Position numbers and translations under genes: made by a program | Shown here: positions 9,551-17,144 of the stretch, piece after piece | Numbering within the stretch: position 1 is the first letter of the stretch | Layout: each line of letters starts with the position of its first letter | Notes under the pieces: generated by a model | Databases searched by the model: none | Seen by the model: only the letters and a program-made list of their open reading frames with translations | Told to the model about the DNA's origin: nothing | Assembly: GCA_045569115.1 (NCBI GenBank) | Contig: JBJKZS010000123.1 | Coordinates: 1-44,893, forward strand | Direction: 5' to 3' | DNA from: S15-B10 sp045569115 | GTDB taxonomy: Bacteria; Fidelibacterota; Marinisomatia; Marinisomatales; S15-B10 | Length of the DNA: 44,893 nucleotides

Positions 9551-9937
9551 TTAGTTTTTTTCTTTCTTACAAGGAATGCAAGTTCCCTTTATCGCTAAAT
9601 CAATGTCATTAATTACCATTCTTGAATTCTTAGATAGAAGATTAATTATTTCTAAGTTTGAAACCTCTACATTCTGAAGTGTCCCACAAACCTCACATTT
9701 AAAATGTTGGTGATTCCCAGTTTCCCAATCATACCTGACAGTTTTACCATCTTGGATGCAACTTAACTCTCCCATATCTACTAATTGGTTGAGATTACGA
9801 TATACAGTACCAAGACTTATTTGTGGGAGCTCTTTTCTAACATGATTATAGATGTCATCGGCAGAGGGATGCACGTCCATTGATTTCACAGTTTCAAGAA
9901 TTTGTTCTCTTTGTTTGCTATAGATTATTGGTGCCAT
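9551..9937 (-). CDS. Fur-family metal-dependent repressor (PerR-like)
   Basis: A 128-residue dimeric repressor. The N-terminal winged helix has HPSADDIY (H23) and SLGTVYRNL. The C-terminal part has the metal ligands D70, H76 and H78, spaced as Asp-x5-His-x-His of Bacillus PerR (YDWETGNHQH). The structural zinc site is C81-x2-C84 and C120-x2-C123. The position matching PerR D104 appears to be Asn (N89), which is unusual. First gene of the leftward operon, it reads away from a 21-bp palindrome at 9973-9993, so autoregulation is likely. Whether it senses peroxide, iron or zinc is not determined by sequence; the ZIP gene in the operon favours zinc or iron. Confidence 0.9.
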   Translation of the reverse strand: MAPIIYSKQREQILETVKSMDVHPSADDIYNHVRKELPQISLGTVYRNLNQLVDMGELSCIQDGKTVRYDWETGNHQHFKCEVCGTLQNVEVSNLEIINLLSKNSRMVINDIDLAIKGTCIPCKKEKN

Positions 9938-9972
9938 AGAAAAAAGTTAAGTCTAAAAAATAGCTGAAACAA

Positions 9973-9993
9973 GAATAGTAATCGTTACTATTC
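9973..9993. promoter_or_regulatory. Probable Fur-family operator between fur-like gene and arsC
   Basis: Perfect inverted repeat with arms GAATAGTAA and TTACTATTC around TCG, centred in the 114-base divergent gap 9938-10051. Size and symmetry match Fur/Zur/PerR boxes, although the bases are not the classical Fur consensus. A TATAAT lies just beside it at 9995-10000, and a TTGACA at 10009-10014 faces arsC. Binding here could control both directions. Confidence 0.65.
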
Positions 9994-10051
9994 CTATAAT
10001 AATTCATGTTGACATTGTTTCTTCAGTATTAGAAAATTACAATTAATATTA

Positions 10052-10474
10052 ATGAAAAAAATTCTAGTTATATGTACTGGAAACGCTTGTCGTTCTCAAA
10101 TGGCTCATGGTTTTTTAAATGATTTAGCCAAAGATCAGTATAAAATTTTCAGCGCTGGTACTCATCCAACCCGTGTTCATCCCGCTGCTATTAAAGTTAT
10201 GAATGAAATAGATATTGACATTTCTACCCATACATCAAATCCAATAGATGATTACATCGATAAAGGTATTGATATAGTGATTACCGTATGCGATTCAGCA
10301 AACAAATTATGTCCTACTTTTCCTGGAGAGGTAGAACGAATTCACTGGTCAATCAGCGATCCTTATATTAATTGGTCAGATGAGGAACAATTCCTTCCTA
10401 GATACAGAAACGCTAGAAATATAATTCAAGAAAAGATACAATGGTTTCTAAAAGAAAAAACATCAACTAATTAG
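10052..10474 (+). CDS. arsC: Arsenate reductase, thioredoxin-coupled (LMW-PTP fold)
   Basis: Cytoplasmic enzyme reducing arsenate to arsenite with thioredoxin. The 140-residue protein has the P-loop CTGNACR (C8 to R14, the CX5R pattern), the catalytic Asp in SISDPY (D103) and the redox pair C80 and C87 in VCDSANKLC, spaced as C82 and C89 in Bacillus ArsC. All residues needed for the three-cysteine mechanism are therefore present. It diverges from the Fur-family operon; no ArsR or ArsB/Acr3 gene is in the window, so arsenite would have to leave by another route, possibly the aquaporin. A perfect 14-bp palindrome (10464-10477) spans the stop and may help termination. Confidence 0.9.
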   Translation: MKKILVICTGNACRSQMAHGFLNDLAKDQYKIFSAGTHPTRVHPAAIKVMNEIDIDISTHTSNPIDDYIDKGIDIVITVCDSANKLCPTFPGEVERIHWSISDPYINWSDEEQFLPRYRNARNIIQEKIQWFLKEKTSTN

Positions 10475-10630
10475 TTGTTAATTTATTATAATGCCAGCAA
10501 TTAATATTTTATTTTTGGTCATAGTATTATATGATATTTGCATACTAATAAAACAGTAGTGTATATTTGACCTAAAGAAGTTAAACTCCCCAGTTTATTG
10601 ATTTCATATCTAACATAAGGCAGGTACAAG

Positions 10631-11266
10631 ATGCCAAGAGTGGCGACAAAAAAAACAGATCCTAAAGTAACAACTAGGAAAAAAAAACCAGATTATGAAC
10701 GTGAATTAGCTACTCTTTTCCAAATTCTAGGTAATGAAAACCAAATCCTCCAAAGAACCGACCAGAAAGCATTTACTCTACTTTCAATTATTGGAGTTTT
10801 CATGGTGTTCTTTATAGTGCATTTTTTAAAAATGCAAATGACTTGGTTCATTTTCGTGTTTGTCTTGCTTTATTTTGCTGCCACTCTTGCAACAATAATA
10901 AATCTTATTTTGGTTATCGTACCAAGAGTCCGAGGTGAGAAAAAAGGTAAAGATCCAGATGAGAATTCTAATCCCCTTTTCTTCGCGGGTATCAGTCAAT
11001 ACAAAAGTTCATCAGGCTATTCTAAACATCTCCGAACTGTTGCAAGTGATAGAGAAAAAACATATAACTTATTTGCCAATCAAGTCTATTCACTTGGGAT
11101 GATTAATTCCTATAAATACAATCATTTAAAACATGCAATTACATCATTTATCATTGCAATTTCATCTGAACTTTTAATCATTATGGCGCTTGCATGGGCA
11201 CGAGCCATCCCATTCTTCATTCAAAAATTCCCCAGCCTCGAACCTATACTCGCTCCTTCTATTTGA
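10631..11266 (+). CDS. PycTM/DUF5706-like membrane protein, orphan
   Basis: A 211-residue membrane protein resembling the Pycsar effector transmembrane domain (DUF5706/PycTM). An N-terminal basic tail precedes NQILQRTDQKAFTLLS (about residue 37), then two helices (about 50-72 and 75-100). A cytoplasmic segment with LFFAGISQY, GYSKHL and NQVYSLGMINSYKYNHL follows, then a last helix (about 165-190). The D-x-KA and (Q/D)-x-Y-S-L-G...KY motifs are what I recognise. In Pycsar the domain is gated by cCMP or cUMP made by a neighbouring cyclase; no cyclase gene is present here. ATG 10631 has a good AGG-rich Shine-Dalgarno six bases upstream. Its TGA overlaps the TTG start of the collagen-like gene. 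The role is unknown. Confidence 0.62.
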   Translation: MPRVATKKTDPKVTTRKKKPDYERELATLFQILGNENQILQRTDQKAFTLLSIIGVFMVFFIVHFLKMQMTWFIFVFVLLYFAATLATIINLILVIVPRVRGEKKGKDPDENSNPLFFAGISQYKSSSGYSKHLRTVASDREKTYNLFANQVYSLGMINSYKYNHLKHAITSFIIAISSELLIIMALAWARAIPFFIQKFPSLEPILAPSI

Positions 11267-11841
11267 ATAAATTAATTTTATTATTTTCTACTTCCCTAAT
11301 CTTAGGATGTGCTACTCCGATCCAACAAGGAGAAGCTGGTCCACCTGGCCCGAAAGGAGATCAAGGACCTTCTGGTGAAATAGGGCCTAAGGGAGATCAA
11401 GGTGCACTTGGCCCAAAAGGAGATGAAGGGCCTTCTGGTTCACCAGGTAAATCAGTACCTCCAGATGTTTTATCTAGAATTGATAAAATTATTCAAAAAG
11501 CTAATACGTTAAGGATTTTAGAAGCTGAGGCTAAAATCGAAAAGATTGTATCAATAGTACCTTATCAATTTGGTATAGCTCCTCCCATAATGGGCTTTGC
11601 CGCAATGACTAATCATGGATTTATATATAAAATGGAAAATAAAAATATTTATACCGCTGGAGAAACTTTCAGTCGTACCATTAGAATTGATGAAAGAGAA
11701 GATTTTGTGTCAATAGCTTTACTTTCAGGAGAAGAAGGTGCACAACCTTTTTACCTAGTCATGACTGAAAATGGAAGGCATTATATTTCAAAAAATCTAG
11801 AGGATTGGGTATATCAATCAGTTACACCACTATCTCGTTAA
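11263..11841 (+). CDS. Collagen-like repeat lipoprotein
   Basis: Predicted 192-residue lipoprotein: signal peptide with lipobox LILGC (C16), then 14 uninterrupted Gly-X-Y triplets (about residues 23-64, containing GPPGPKGDQGPSGEIGPKGD), then a C-terminal domain of about 125 residues that I do not recognise, with a beta-rich look (IALLSGEEGAQPFYLV, LEDWVYQS). I chose TTG at 11263, which gives a clean signal peptide and a four-base overlap (TTGA) with the preceding stop; an ATG at 11194 would add an unlikely polar leader inside the upstream gene. Collagen-like triplets usually form trimeric stalks. The coupling suggests it works with the PycTM-like protein. Confidence 0.78.
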   Translation: MNKLILLFSTSLILGCATPIQQGEAGPPGPKGDQGPSGEIGPKGDQGALGPKGDEGPSGSPGKSVPPDVLSRIDKIIQKANTLRILEAEAKIEKIVSIVPYQFGIAPPIMGFAAMTNHGFIYKMENKNIYTAGETFSRTIRIDEREDFVSIALLSGEEGAQPFYLVMTENGRHYISKNLEDWVYQSVTPLSR

Positions 11842-11866
11842 AAAGGGGCTCTTAACCCATTTTTAA
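11838..11866. terminator. Bidirectional hairpin terminator between convergent genes
   Basis: Arms TTAAAAAGGG (11838-11847) and CCCATTTTTAA (11856-11866) pair with one bulged base around an eight-base loop. A and T runs on the two sides would give a U-tract in both directions, and it lies exactly between converging stops. Confidence 0.7.
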
Positions 11867-11888
11867 TGATAGGAATTAACTTAGTTAA

Positions 11889-12584
11889 TTATAAACCAAA
11901 AGCTAGACCTGCCCATATTGACGAAAAACTTTTTGCACCTGGGACAACGTCTTCTGCCAGTGTAATTCTATAATTTACGAAAGCACTAAAAGTCACAACT
12001 TTCAACTGTAAACCAGCTTGCAAATGGACACCAGATCCTTCTACCCAATTATCTTGATCCGTTACAAAATCTTCAATCTGTGATTCAAGGTCTACACCAG
12101 AACCTCCAGTAGCAAGATCACCCAGTAGACTGGTCATCAATTCTCGATCAGCAAGCTTAGAGGACTGATGCTTATTTATTCCTCCTCCAACGTGAAATGC
12201 ACCACCACCAAGGATAGGAAGTCCAAGCCCAAAAACCTTCTTTCTAGCTGTGTAGTATTGTGAAACTCTTGCCCACCCAAATTCAGATTCAAAAGCTTCT
12301 TTAAAATATTCATTGCTAAAACTTAAATCATAAGGAGCAACAGACGTCTCAAAACTCGCTTCGAGATCAATAAAGGGTAAAGCATCCACATAAACAAATA
12401 TTCCACCAAGCGCTGAGCCTTCAAAGCCTGAGCCTTCTAATGTAAAGAATCCATCACCATCTGTCCACTTACCAACTGAAAAAGAATCAGATACCCCTTT
12501 CAGCCCAACGCCGAAAAGAGCCTCAGCACGATTTACAGGAATTAAAAGAAGAATTGCAATTATTGGCGCTGCCAGTCTTTTCAT
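11889..12584 (-). CDS. Exported protein of unknown function, beta-barrel-like
   Basis: I do not recognise this 231-residue protein. It has a signal peptide (residues 1-22, ending NRAEA), Gly- and aromatic-rich amphipathic stretches (GVGLKGVSDSF, LGGIFVYVD, GVHLQAGLQLKVVTFSAFVNYRITL) and a C-terminal SSIWAGLAFGL. This pattern suggests a small outer-membrane beta-barrel or a similar exported beta protein. The ATG at 12584 is preceded by a strong GGAGG Shine-Dalgarno. It is transcribed alone, converging on the collagen-like gene across a shared terminator and diverging from the M23 peptidase gene across 280 AT-rich bases. No function can be assigned. Confidence 0.7.
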   Translation of the reverse strand: MKRLAAPIIAILLLIPVNRAEALFGVGLKGVSDSFSVGKWTDGDGFFTLEGSGFEGSALGGIFVYVDALPFIDLEASFETSVAPYDLSFSNEYFKEAFESEFGWARVSQYYTARKKVFGLGLPILGGGAFHVGGGINKHQSSKLADRELMTSLLGDLATGGSGVDLESQIEDFVTDQDNWVEGSGVHLQAGLQLKVVTFSAFVNYRITLAEDVVPGAKSFSSIWAGLAFGL

Positions 12585-12864
12585 GACTGTACCTCCGCAT
12601 TTGAATGTTTCTGACCTAATACCATTTGATTCAATTTAACCATATAAGAAATAAATCATATGGAATAAAATGGTTCCTTTCGAATCAAAATTTTCAATAT
12701 CAACACCTAAACTTAAGGGATAAGCTATAATTCTAAGTATATTTTGTTAGTATTTAATTATTAAAATAACTGAAATGACAGGTTGATTTTCAAAAAAAAA
12801 ATTGGTTTTAAAATAGTAAATGGAAACAAAAATAATAGGTCTTCTATAAATTGACAATAAATAA

Positions 12865-15117
12865 ATGATCTCCCGTAATATTTACAGAATAATTTTCCCT
12901 TTATTTATTATTTTTCCTTTACAATCACAGGATAACAATTACACCTGGCCGGTAAAGTTAGGAAAAGTGGTTTCCTCTAACTTTGCGGACCCTCGCCCAC
13001 GTCGTTTTCATGCAGGGCTGGATATAGCAACTAAGGGTAAAATAGGCAATGAGGTCATTGCTATAGATGATGGATATATAGAAAGAATAAAAGTTTCTTC
13101 TAATGGCTATGGTAAAGTTTTATATCAGAAGCTTTCAGATGGTAAAACAGCTGTTTATGCTCATTTGGATTCATTTACTGATTTATTAGACGAAATCATT
13201 CGTGTAGAACAGAATCAAAATTATACTTATGATGTAGAAAAATACTTTCGACCAAATGAATTAATTGTAAATAAAGGCGATCTTTTAGGACTTTCAGGAG
13301 ATACGGGGGGTGCATTTGGTCCACATCTACATTTCGAGATAAGAGATACATTAAATAGGCCTATCAATCCTTTTATAAATGGTTTTGGGCTTGATGATAG
13401 ACATCGACCAAAGCCTGATCAGATTGCTATATTACCATTGAGTACTGATGCAAGTATCAATGGAAGTATTCTTCCGCAAATTTTTCCTCTCAGAAGAATT
13501 TCGCAATCAGCATATGAGTTTCCAGACACAATTCATGTTTTTGGAAAAGTAGGAATTGCTTTATCTGCTATCGATGAGATAACTGGATTCTCAATAAAAT
13601 ATAAAATCACTGGAGCATCACTTTCCTTAGATGACTCAGAAAAATTTAGGATCGAATTTGATAAATTTAACTTTTCCCAAAATCACCTTATGGAAATGAC
13701 ATTTGATAACTCTCTCCGTCGTTTAAACGATGGAGACTTTTTACGTCTTTTCTTTACCAAGGAAAATAAAACTGATTTCGTGAAAGGTCTTAGCAATGGA
13801 ATACTTGCTATGAAACCTGGGTATCACTCTATTTCTATTAGATTATTTGATCATTCACAAAATATTGCCATAATCAATGGAGTACTATACTACGCACCCC
13901 CTACTAAGGTAATTGCTGAACTTGTTGATGAATCAGAGTCATCTATTTCAGTATTAATTAAACCTGATGGCAACCCTTTTCCTATTACCGATTTCGTTTG
14001 TTATGCCTTTAATGATAAAGGATACGCTGAAAGAAAGCTTGAAGCAATTTCTACTCAACATGATGGCCGCAACTTAATTGTAAAACTTTCACGCAAAGCA
14101 GCAAGAAACAGAATCCTACAGTTTATTGGAACAAATAGATTAGGCGGTGTTAGTCAAGCATTTCATTTACAATACGGTGGTAAAATCGCAGATCATCTCA
14201 CAGCTCCATTTGGATTCCGAGTCGCTCACCTTGAAAAATCAGTGGTTCTAGAAACATCATCTCGAGGATTTTTTGACCAAGTAGCAACACTAAATTTAAA
14301 GGGAATTATTGATAAGAGATTTACATTAAATCAAGTACGACCTGGTGTGTTCCATACATCACCAGTAAATGTTGAAGCTTTAAGAGGAACGGAAAAGGCA
14401 ATACTCTCAATTTCAGACTCTACTGAACGAGAAATTCATTTTAATTTCAGACCAAGTATTGCTGATGGATCTGATAATGTCAAAACTTTTTCCAAGGATA
14501 AAAATTGTATCCTTGAAGTAACATCAAGCACATTTTATGATTCTACCTCATTTTGGATTGAGCATGTCAAGCATCCCATAAAAGTAAGAAATGGCAGGAT
14601 AATCAGCTCTGTATATCAACTCCAACCTTTTGACCGAGCACTTCAAGATACGGCAAGAGTTAGCATTAAATTAATGGAGTCTGAGTCCTTTAATAAAAAG
14701 GGATTATTCTATTACGATCGAAAAAATGGATGGACTTACCTAATGACAAGCGTTTCACCATCAGATAGAATACTTTCTTCTCCAATTTACAGTCTTGAGG
14801 CAGTCGCTGTTATTGAAGATACAATCCCTCCCCGAATTTTTGATTTTATACCCGGATCTAAAGGTCATTATGCTCCCGAAGATCTTTTAATGATTACTGG
14901 AAAAATTGAAGATGATCTTTCAGGTATCTCTGGTAACAAAGAAATTGATATAAGTTTAAATGGAGAAAAATTATTATTTGATTATCAGCCAATAAAAAAT
15001 GAAGTCCGCTATAAGATTAATGGAATTTTAGACACCGGAAATTATTCATTGAAAATATCCGCTAAAGATCAAATTGGAAACAAAACAGAAAAAATCATTG
15101 AATTTTCAATCAATTAG
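12865..15117 (+). CDS. M23 (LytM/NlpD-type) metallopeptidase with large C-terminal region
   Basis: Exported peptidoglycan-endopeptidase-type protein of 750 residues. A signal peptide (residues 1-20) precedes a LytM domain (about 25-175) with the zinc ligands H49-x3-D53 (RFHAGLDIA) and the active-site HLH in GGAFGPHLHFEIRD. The motif is complete, so it is probably enzymatically active rather than a divisome activator of the degenerate EnvC type. The remaining 570 or so residues are beta-rich and look Ig-like near the end (ISAKDQIGNKTEKIIEF); this long tail is typical of FCB-group M23 proteins. It likely cleaves peptide cross-links in the periplasm. The rhomboid gene follows after 29 bases. Confidence 0.85.
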   Translation: MISRNIYRIIFPLFIIFPLQSQDNNYTWPVKLGKVVSSNFADPRPRRFHAGLDIATKGKIGNEVIAIDDGYIERIKVSSNGYGKVLYQKLSDGKTAVYAHLDSFTDLLDEIIRVEQNQNYTYDVEKYFRPNELIVNKGDLLGLSGDTGGAFGPHLHFEIRDTLNRPINPFINGFGLDDRHRPKPDQIAILPLSTDASINGSILPQIFPLRRISQSAYEFPDTIHVFGKVGIALSAIDEITGFSIKYKITGASLSLDDSEKFRIEFDKFNFSQNHLMEMTFDNSLRRLNDGDFLRLFFTKENKTDFVKGLSNGILAMKPGYHSISIRLFDHSQNIAIINGVLYYAPPTKVIAELVDESESSISVLIKPDGNPFPITDFVCYAFNDKGYAERKLEAISTQHDGRNLIVKLSRKAARNRILQFIGTNRLGGVSQAFHLQYGGKIADHLTAPFGFRVAHLEKSVVLETSSRGFFDQVATLNLKGIIDKRFTLNQVRPGVFHTSPVNVEALRGTEKAILSISDSTEREIHFNFRPSIADGSDNVKTFSKDKNCILEVTSSTFYDSTSFWIEHVKHPIKVRNGRIISSVYQLQPFDRALQDTARVSIKLMESESFNKKGLFYYDRKNGWTYLMTSVSPSDRILSSPIYSLEAVAVIEDTIPPRIFDFIPGSKGHYAPEDLLMITGKIEDDLSGISGNKEIDISLNGEKLLFDYQPIKNEVRYKINGILDTGNYSLKISAKDQIGNKTEKIIEFSIN

Positions 15118-15146
15118 AAGAAAAAGAGAAAGTTTCTAAAAAAAAA

Positions 15147-15788
15147 ATGTTTTTCCCTTATCGCGATGATAATCCGAGAGCTATAGTTCCTTTCGTTACC
15201 TATTTACTACTATTTTTCAATTGTAGTGTTTTTATTGTTCAGACATTAGGACCGGAAGAGTTTACTATGGTGTTTGCTATCATCCCCAAAATGTCAAGTT
15301 TGGATTTTAGTCATTTTTTTTTATCTTTATTTACATCGATGTTTCTTCACGGTAGCTTAGTTCACTTAATAGGAAATATGCTCTACCTTTGGATTTTCGC
15401 TGATAATGTAGAAGGAATTCTAGGACATGGGAAATTTGCCGTATTTTATTTATCTGCTGGACTTTCAGCTGGTATTATACAATCACTGGTAGATCTTACT
15501 TCCACAATTCCAATTGTAGGAGCTAGTGGTGCCATAGCTGGCGTACTTGCAGCTTATATGATACTTTTCCCTTTTGCAAAAGTTCATACCTTAGTTTTTA
15601 TTTTCTTTTATTTTACTACTATTCGAATTCCAGCCTTATTTTTACTAGGTTTTTGGTTTCTCATGCAAATTACCAATGGCTTATCTGTTTTTGGAGTTGA
15701 CACCACTGGTGGGGTGGCATGGTTTGCTCATATCGGAGGGTTTATTGCTGGTTTAATCTTAATATTAACATTGAAAAAAACAGGATGA
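15147..15788 (+). CDS. Rhomboid-family intramembrane serine protease
   Basis: A 213-residue six-helix membrane protease. The catalytic dyad is visible as S127 in GASGAIAG and H195 in FAHIGGFIAG, with the oxyanion-side N77 in HLIGNMLYLW. It is the short bacterial rhomboid form without extra domains, and probably cleaves substrates within the inner membrane. Start ATG 15147 follows an A-rich tract after the M23 stop. Substrates are unknown. The stop is followed by a 122-base gap holding a 23-bp palindrome before the uridine kinase gene, so the operon probably ends here. Confidence 0.9.
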   Translation: MFFPYRDDNPRAIVPFVTYLLLFFNCSVFIVQTLGPEEFTMVFAIIPKMSSLDFSHFFLSLFTSMFLHGSLVHLIGNMLYLWIFADNVEGILGHGKFAVFYLSAGLSAGIIQSLVDLTSTIPIVGASGAIAGVLAAYMILFPFAKVHTLVFIFFYFTTIRIPALFLLGFWFLMQITNGLSVFGVDTTGGVAWFAHIGGFIAGLILILTLKKTG

Positions 15789-15861
15789 AAATTTTAGAAT
15801 GGTTCAAATAATCCTGTCCGTTTTTGAAAAAAATCTATTGGTAGATTCTATAATTACTCAT

Positions 15862-15884
15862 CTAATTAAGATGATCTTAATTAG
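15862..15884. promoter_or_regulatory. 23-bp palindrome upstream of udk (operator or terminator)
   Basis: Perfect inverted repeat with 11-base arms (CTAATTAAGAT and ATCTTAATTAG) around a single G, ending 26 bases before the udk ATG. The near-absent loop makes a protein-binding operator more likely than a terminator hairpin, and there is no long T-run after it. Confidence 0.5.
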
Positions 15885-15910
15885 CTTTAACTAAAAATCA
15901 TGGGAAAAAT

Positions 15911-16534
15911 ATGCTAATTGGAATAGGAGGAGGGACTGGTTCTGGGAAAACTTTTCTAGCTTTGAAATTGCAAGAGGAATTTGGAGAAAGAAAAGTAATT
16001 ATAATTGAACAAGATGCATACTATAAAGACTTGAGTCACTTGACATTGAATCAGCGCTTAGAAAAAAACTTTGATCACCCAGATGCCATTGATTTTAATT
16101 TATTATATGATCACTTAAATAAACTTATTGATAATCAGCCAGTAAACATTCCAATATACGATTTTTCGACCCATACTCGTCGAAAAGAAACAAAAGAAAT
16201 CCAACCACATCCTGCTATTTTACTTGAGGGTATTATGGTTTTAACTAATGCAAGATTAAGAAATATGATGAATATGCGAATATTTGTAGAAACTGACCCC
16301 GATATTAGGTTCATCCGCCGCTTAGAAAGGGATATGCTGGAAAGGAACAGAACATTAAAACATATTATTAAACAGTATAAATCAACGGTGAAACCTATGC
16401 ATGAACAATTTGTGGAAATAACCAAGAAATATGCTGATATTATATTGCCTGGAGGTGCCAATAATCAAGTGTCTTTAGACCTTATTAGAACAAAGATAAA
16501 AACCCAAATAAAAAAAGCTGCCTTAAAGAACTAA
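15911..16534 (+). CDS. udk: Uridine kinase
   Basis: Phosphorylates uridine and cytidine to UMP and CMP in pyrimidine salvage. The 207-residue protein opens with the P-loop GGGTGSGKT (residues 6-14) and shows the family motifs EQDAYYKDL, NFDHPDAIDF, IPIYDFSTHTR (substrate binding) and LLEGIMVL. Length and motif order match bacterial Udk. It is the first gene of the nucleoside salvage group, followed by thymidine kinase and the NupC transporter on the same strand. A 23-bp palindrome sits just upstream and may be its operator. Confidence 0.95.
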   Translation: MLIGIGGGTGSGKTFLALKLQEEFGERKVIIIEQDAYYKDLSHLTLNQRLEKNFDHPDAIDFNLLYDHLNKLIDNQPVNIPIYDFSTHTRRKETKEIQPHPAILLEGIMVLTNARLRNMMNMRIFVETDPDIRFIRRLERDMLERNRTLKHIIKQYKSTVKPMHEQFVEITKKYADIILPGGANNQVSLDLIRTKIKTQIKKAALKN

Positions 16535-16580
16535 TTTCGCTTATTCTATTTTTTTAATGACATATTAAACATTCAATAAA

Positions 16581-17144
16581 ATGCCTACTCAAAGTCTAAA
16601 AGATTCAGGATGGATCGAGGTAATATGTGGAAGCATGTTTAGTGGAAAAACAGAAGAACTTATCCGACGGTTGCGACGAGCTGAAATAGCAAAACAATCT
16701 ATTGGGATTTATAAGCTCAAAATTGATTCTCGATTTTCTCCCCATCACATTGTATCTCACTCACAACTTAGTATGGCTTCAGAAATTGTAAAGTCTGCTG
16801 ATGAAATCATTGAAAAATCTCAGCAAAAAGAAGTGATTGGGATTGATGAAGCACAGTTTTTCGAAGATCCTTTAGTCGATATTTGTGGCGAATTAGCAAA
16901 CAAAAGCAAAAGAGTTATTGTTGCCGGACTAGATAAAGATTTTCGAGGCAGACCTTTTGACCCTATTCCAAAACTTCTTGCTGAAGCGGAATATATTACG
17001 AAAACTCTTGCTATATGCGTGTTATGCGGGAGCCCTGCAGGTTTTTCCCAACGATTAAGTACGGATAGGAGTCAAATTCTAATTGGTGAGAAGGAGAATT
17101 ATGAAGCTCGCTGTAGAAAATGTTTCATACCACCTCAGAACTAA
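16581..17144 (+). CDS. tdk: Thymidine kinase
   Basis: Phosphorylates deoxythymidine to dTMP. The 187-residue protein has the P-loop GSMFSGKTEEL (about residue 17), the DEAQFF motif (Walker B plus the catalytic acid), the FRGRPFDPIPKLLA loop and a C-terminal zinc ribbon (CVLCG and CRKC). All type II Tdk features are intact. The 46-base gap after udk and the one-base overlap with nupC (TAATG at 17142-17146) put it in a salvage operon where transport and phosphorylation of nucleosides would be co-regulated. Confidence 0.95.
   Translation: MPTQSLKDSGWIEVICGSMFSGKTEELIRRLRRAEIAKQSIGIYKLKIDSRFSPHHIVSHSQLSMASEIVKSADEIIEKSQQKEVIGIDEAQFFEDPLVDICGELANKSKRVIVAGLDKDFRGRPFDPIPKLLAEAEYITKTLAICVLCGSPAGFSQRLSTDRSQILIGEKENYEARCRKCFIPPQN

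Noticed and set aside
10631..11266. A complete Pycsar anti-phage system
   Set aside because: Only the membrane-effector-like protein is present. No PycC-type cyclase or other defence gene is in the flanking genes.
12585..12864. Possible small RNA or gene in the 280-base gap
   Set aside because: Only AT-rich promoter-like sequence and a weak six-base repeat (12640-12663) are seen; no hairpin plus T-run or credible short gene.
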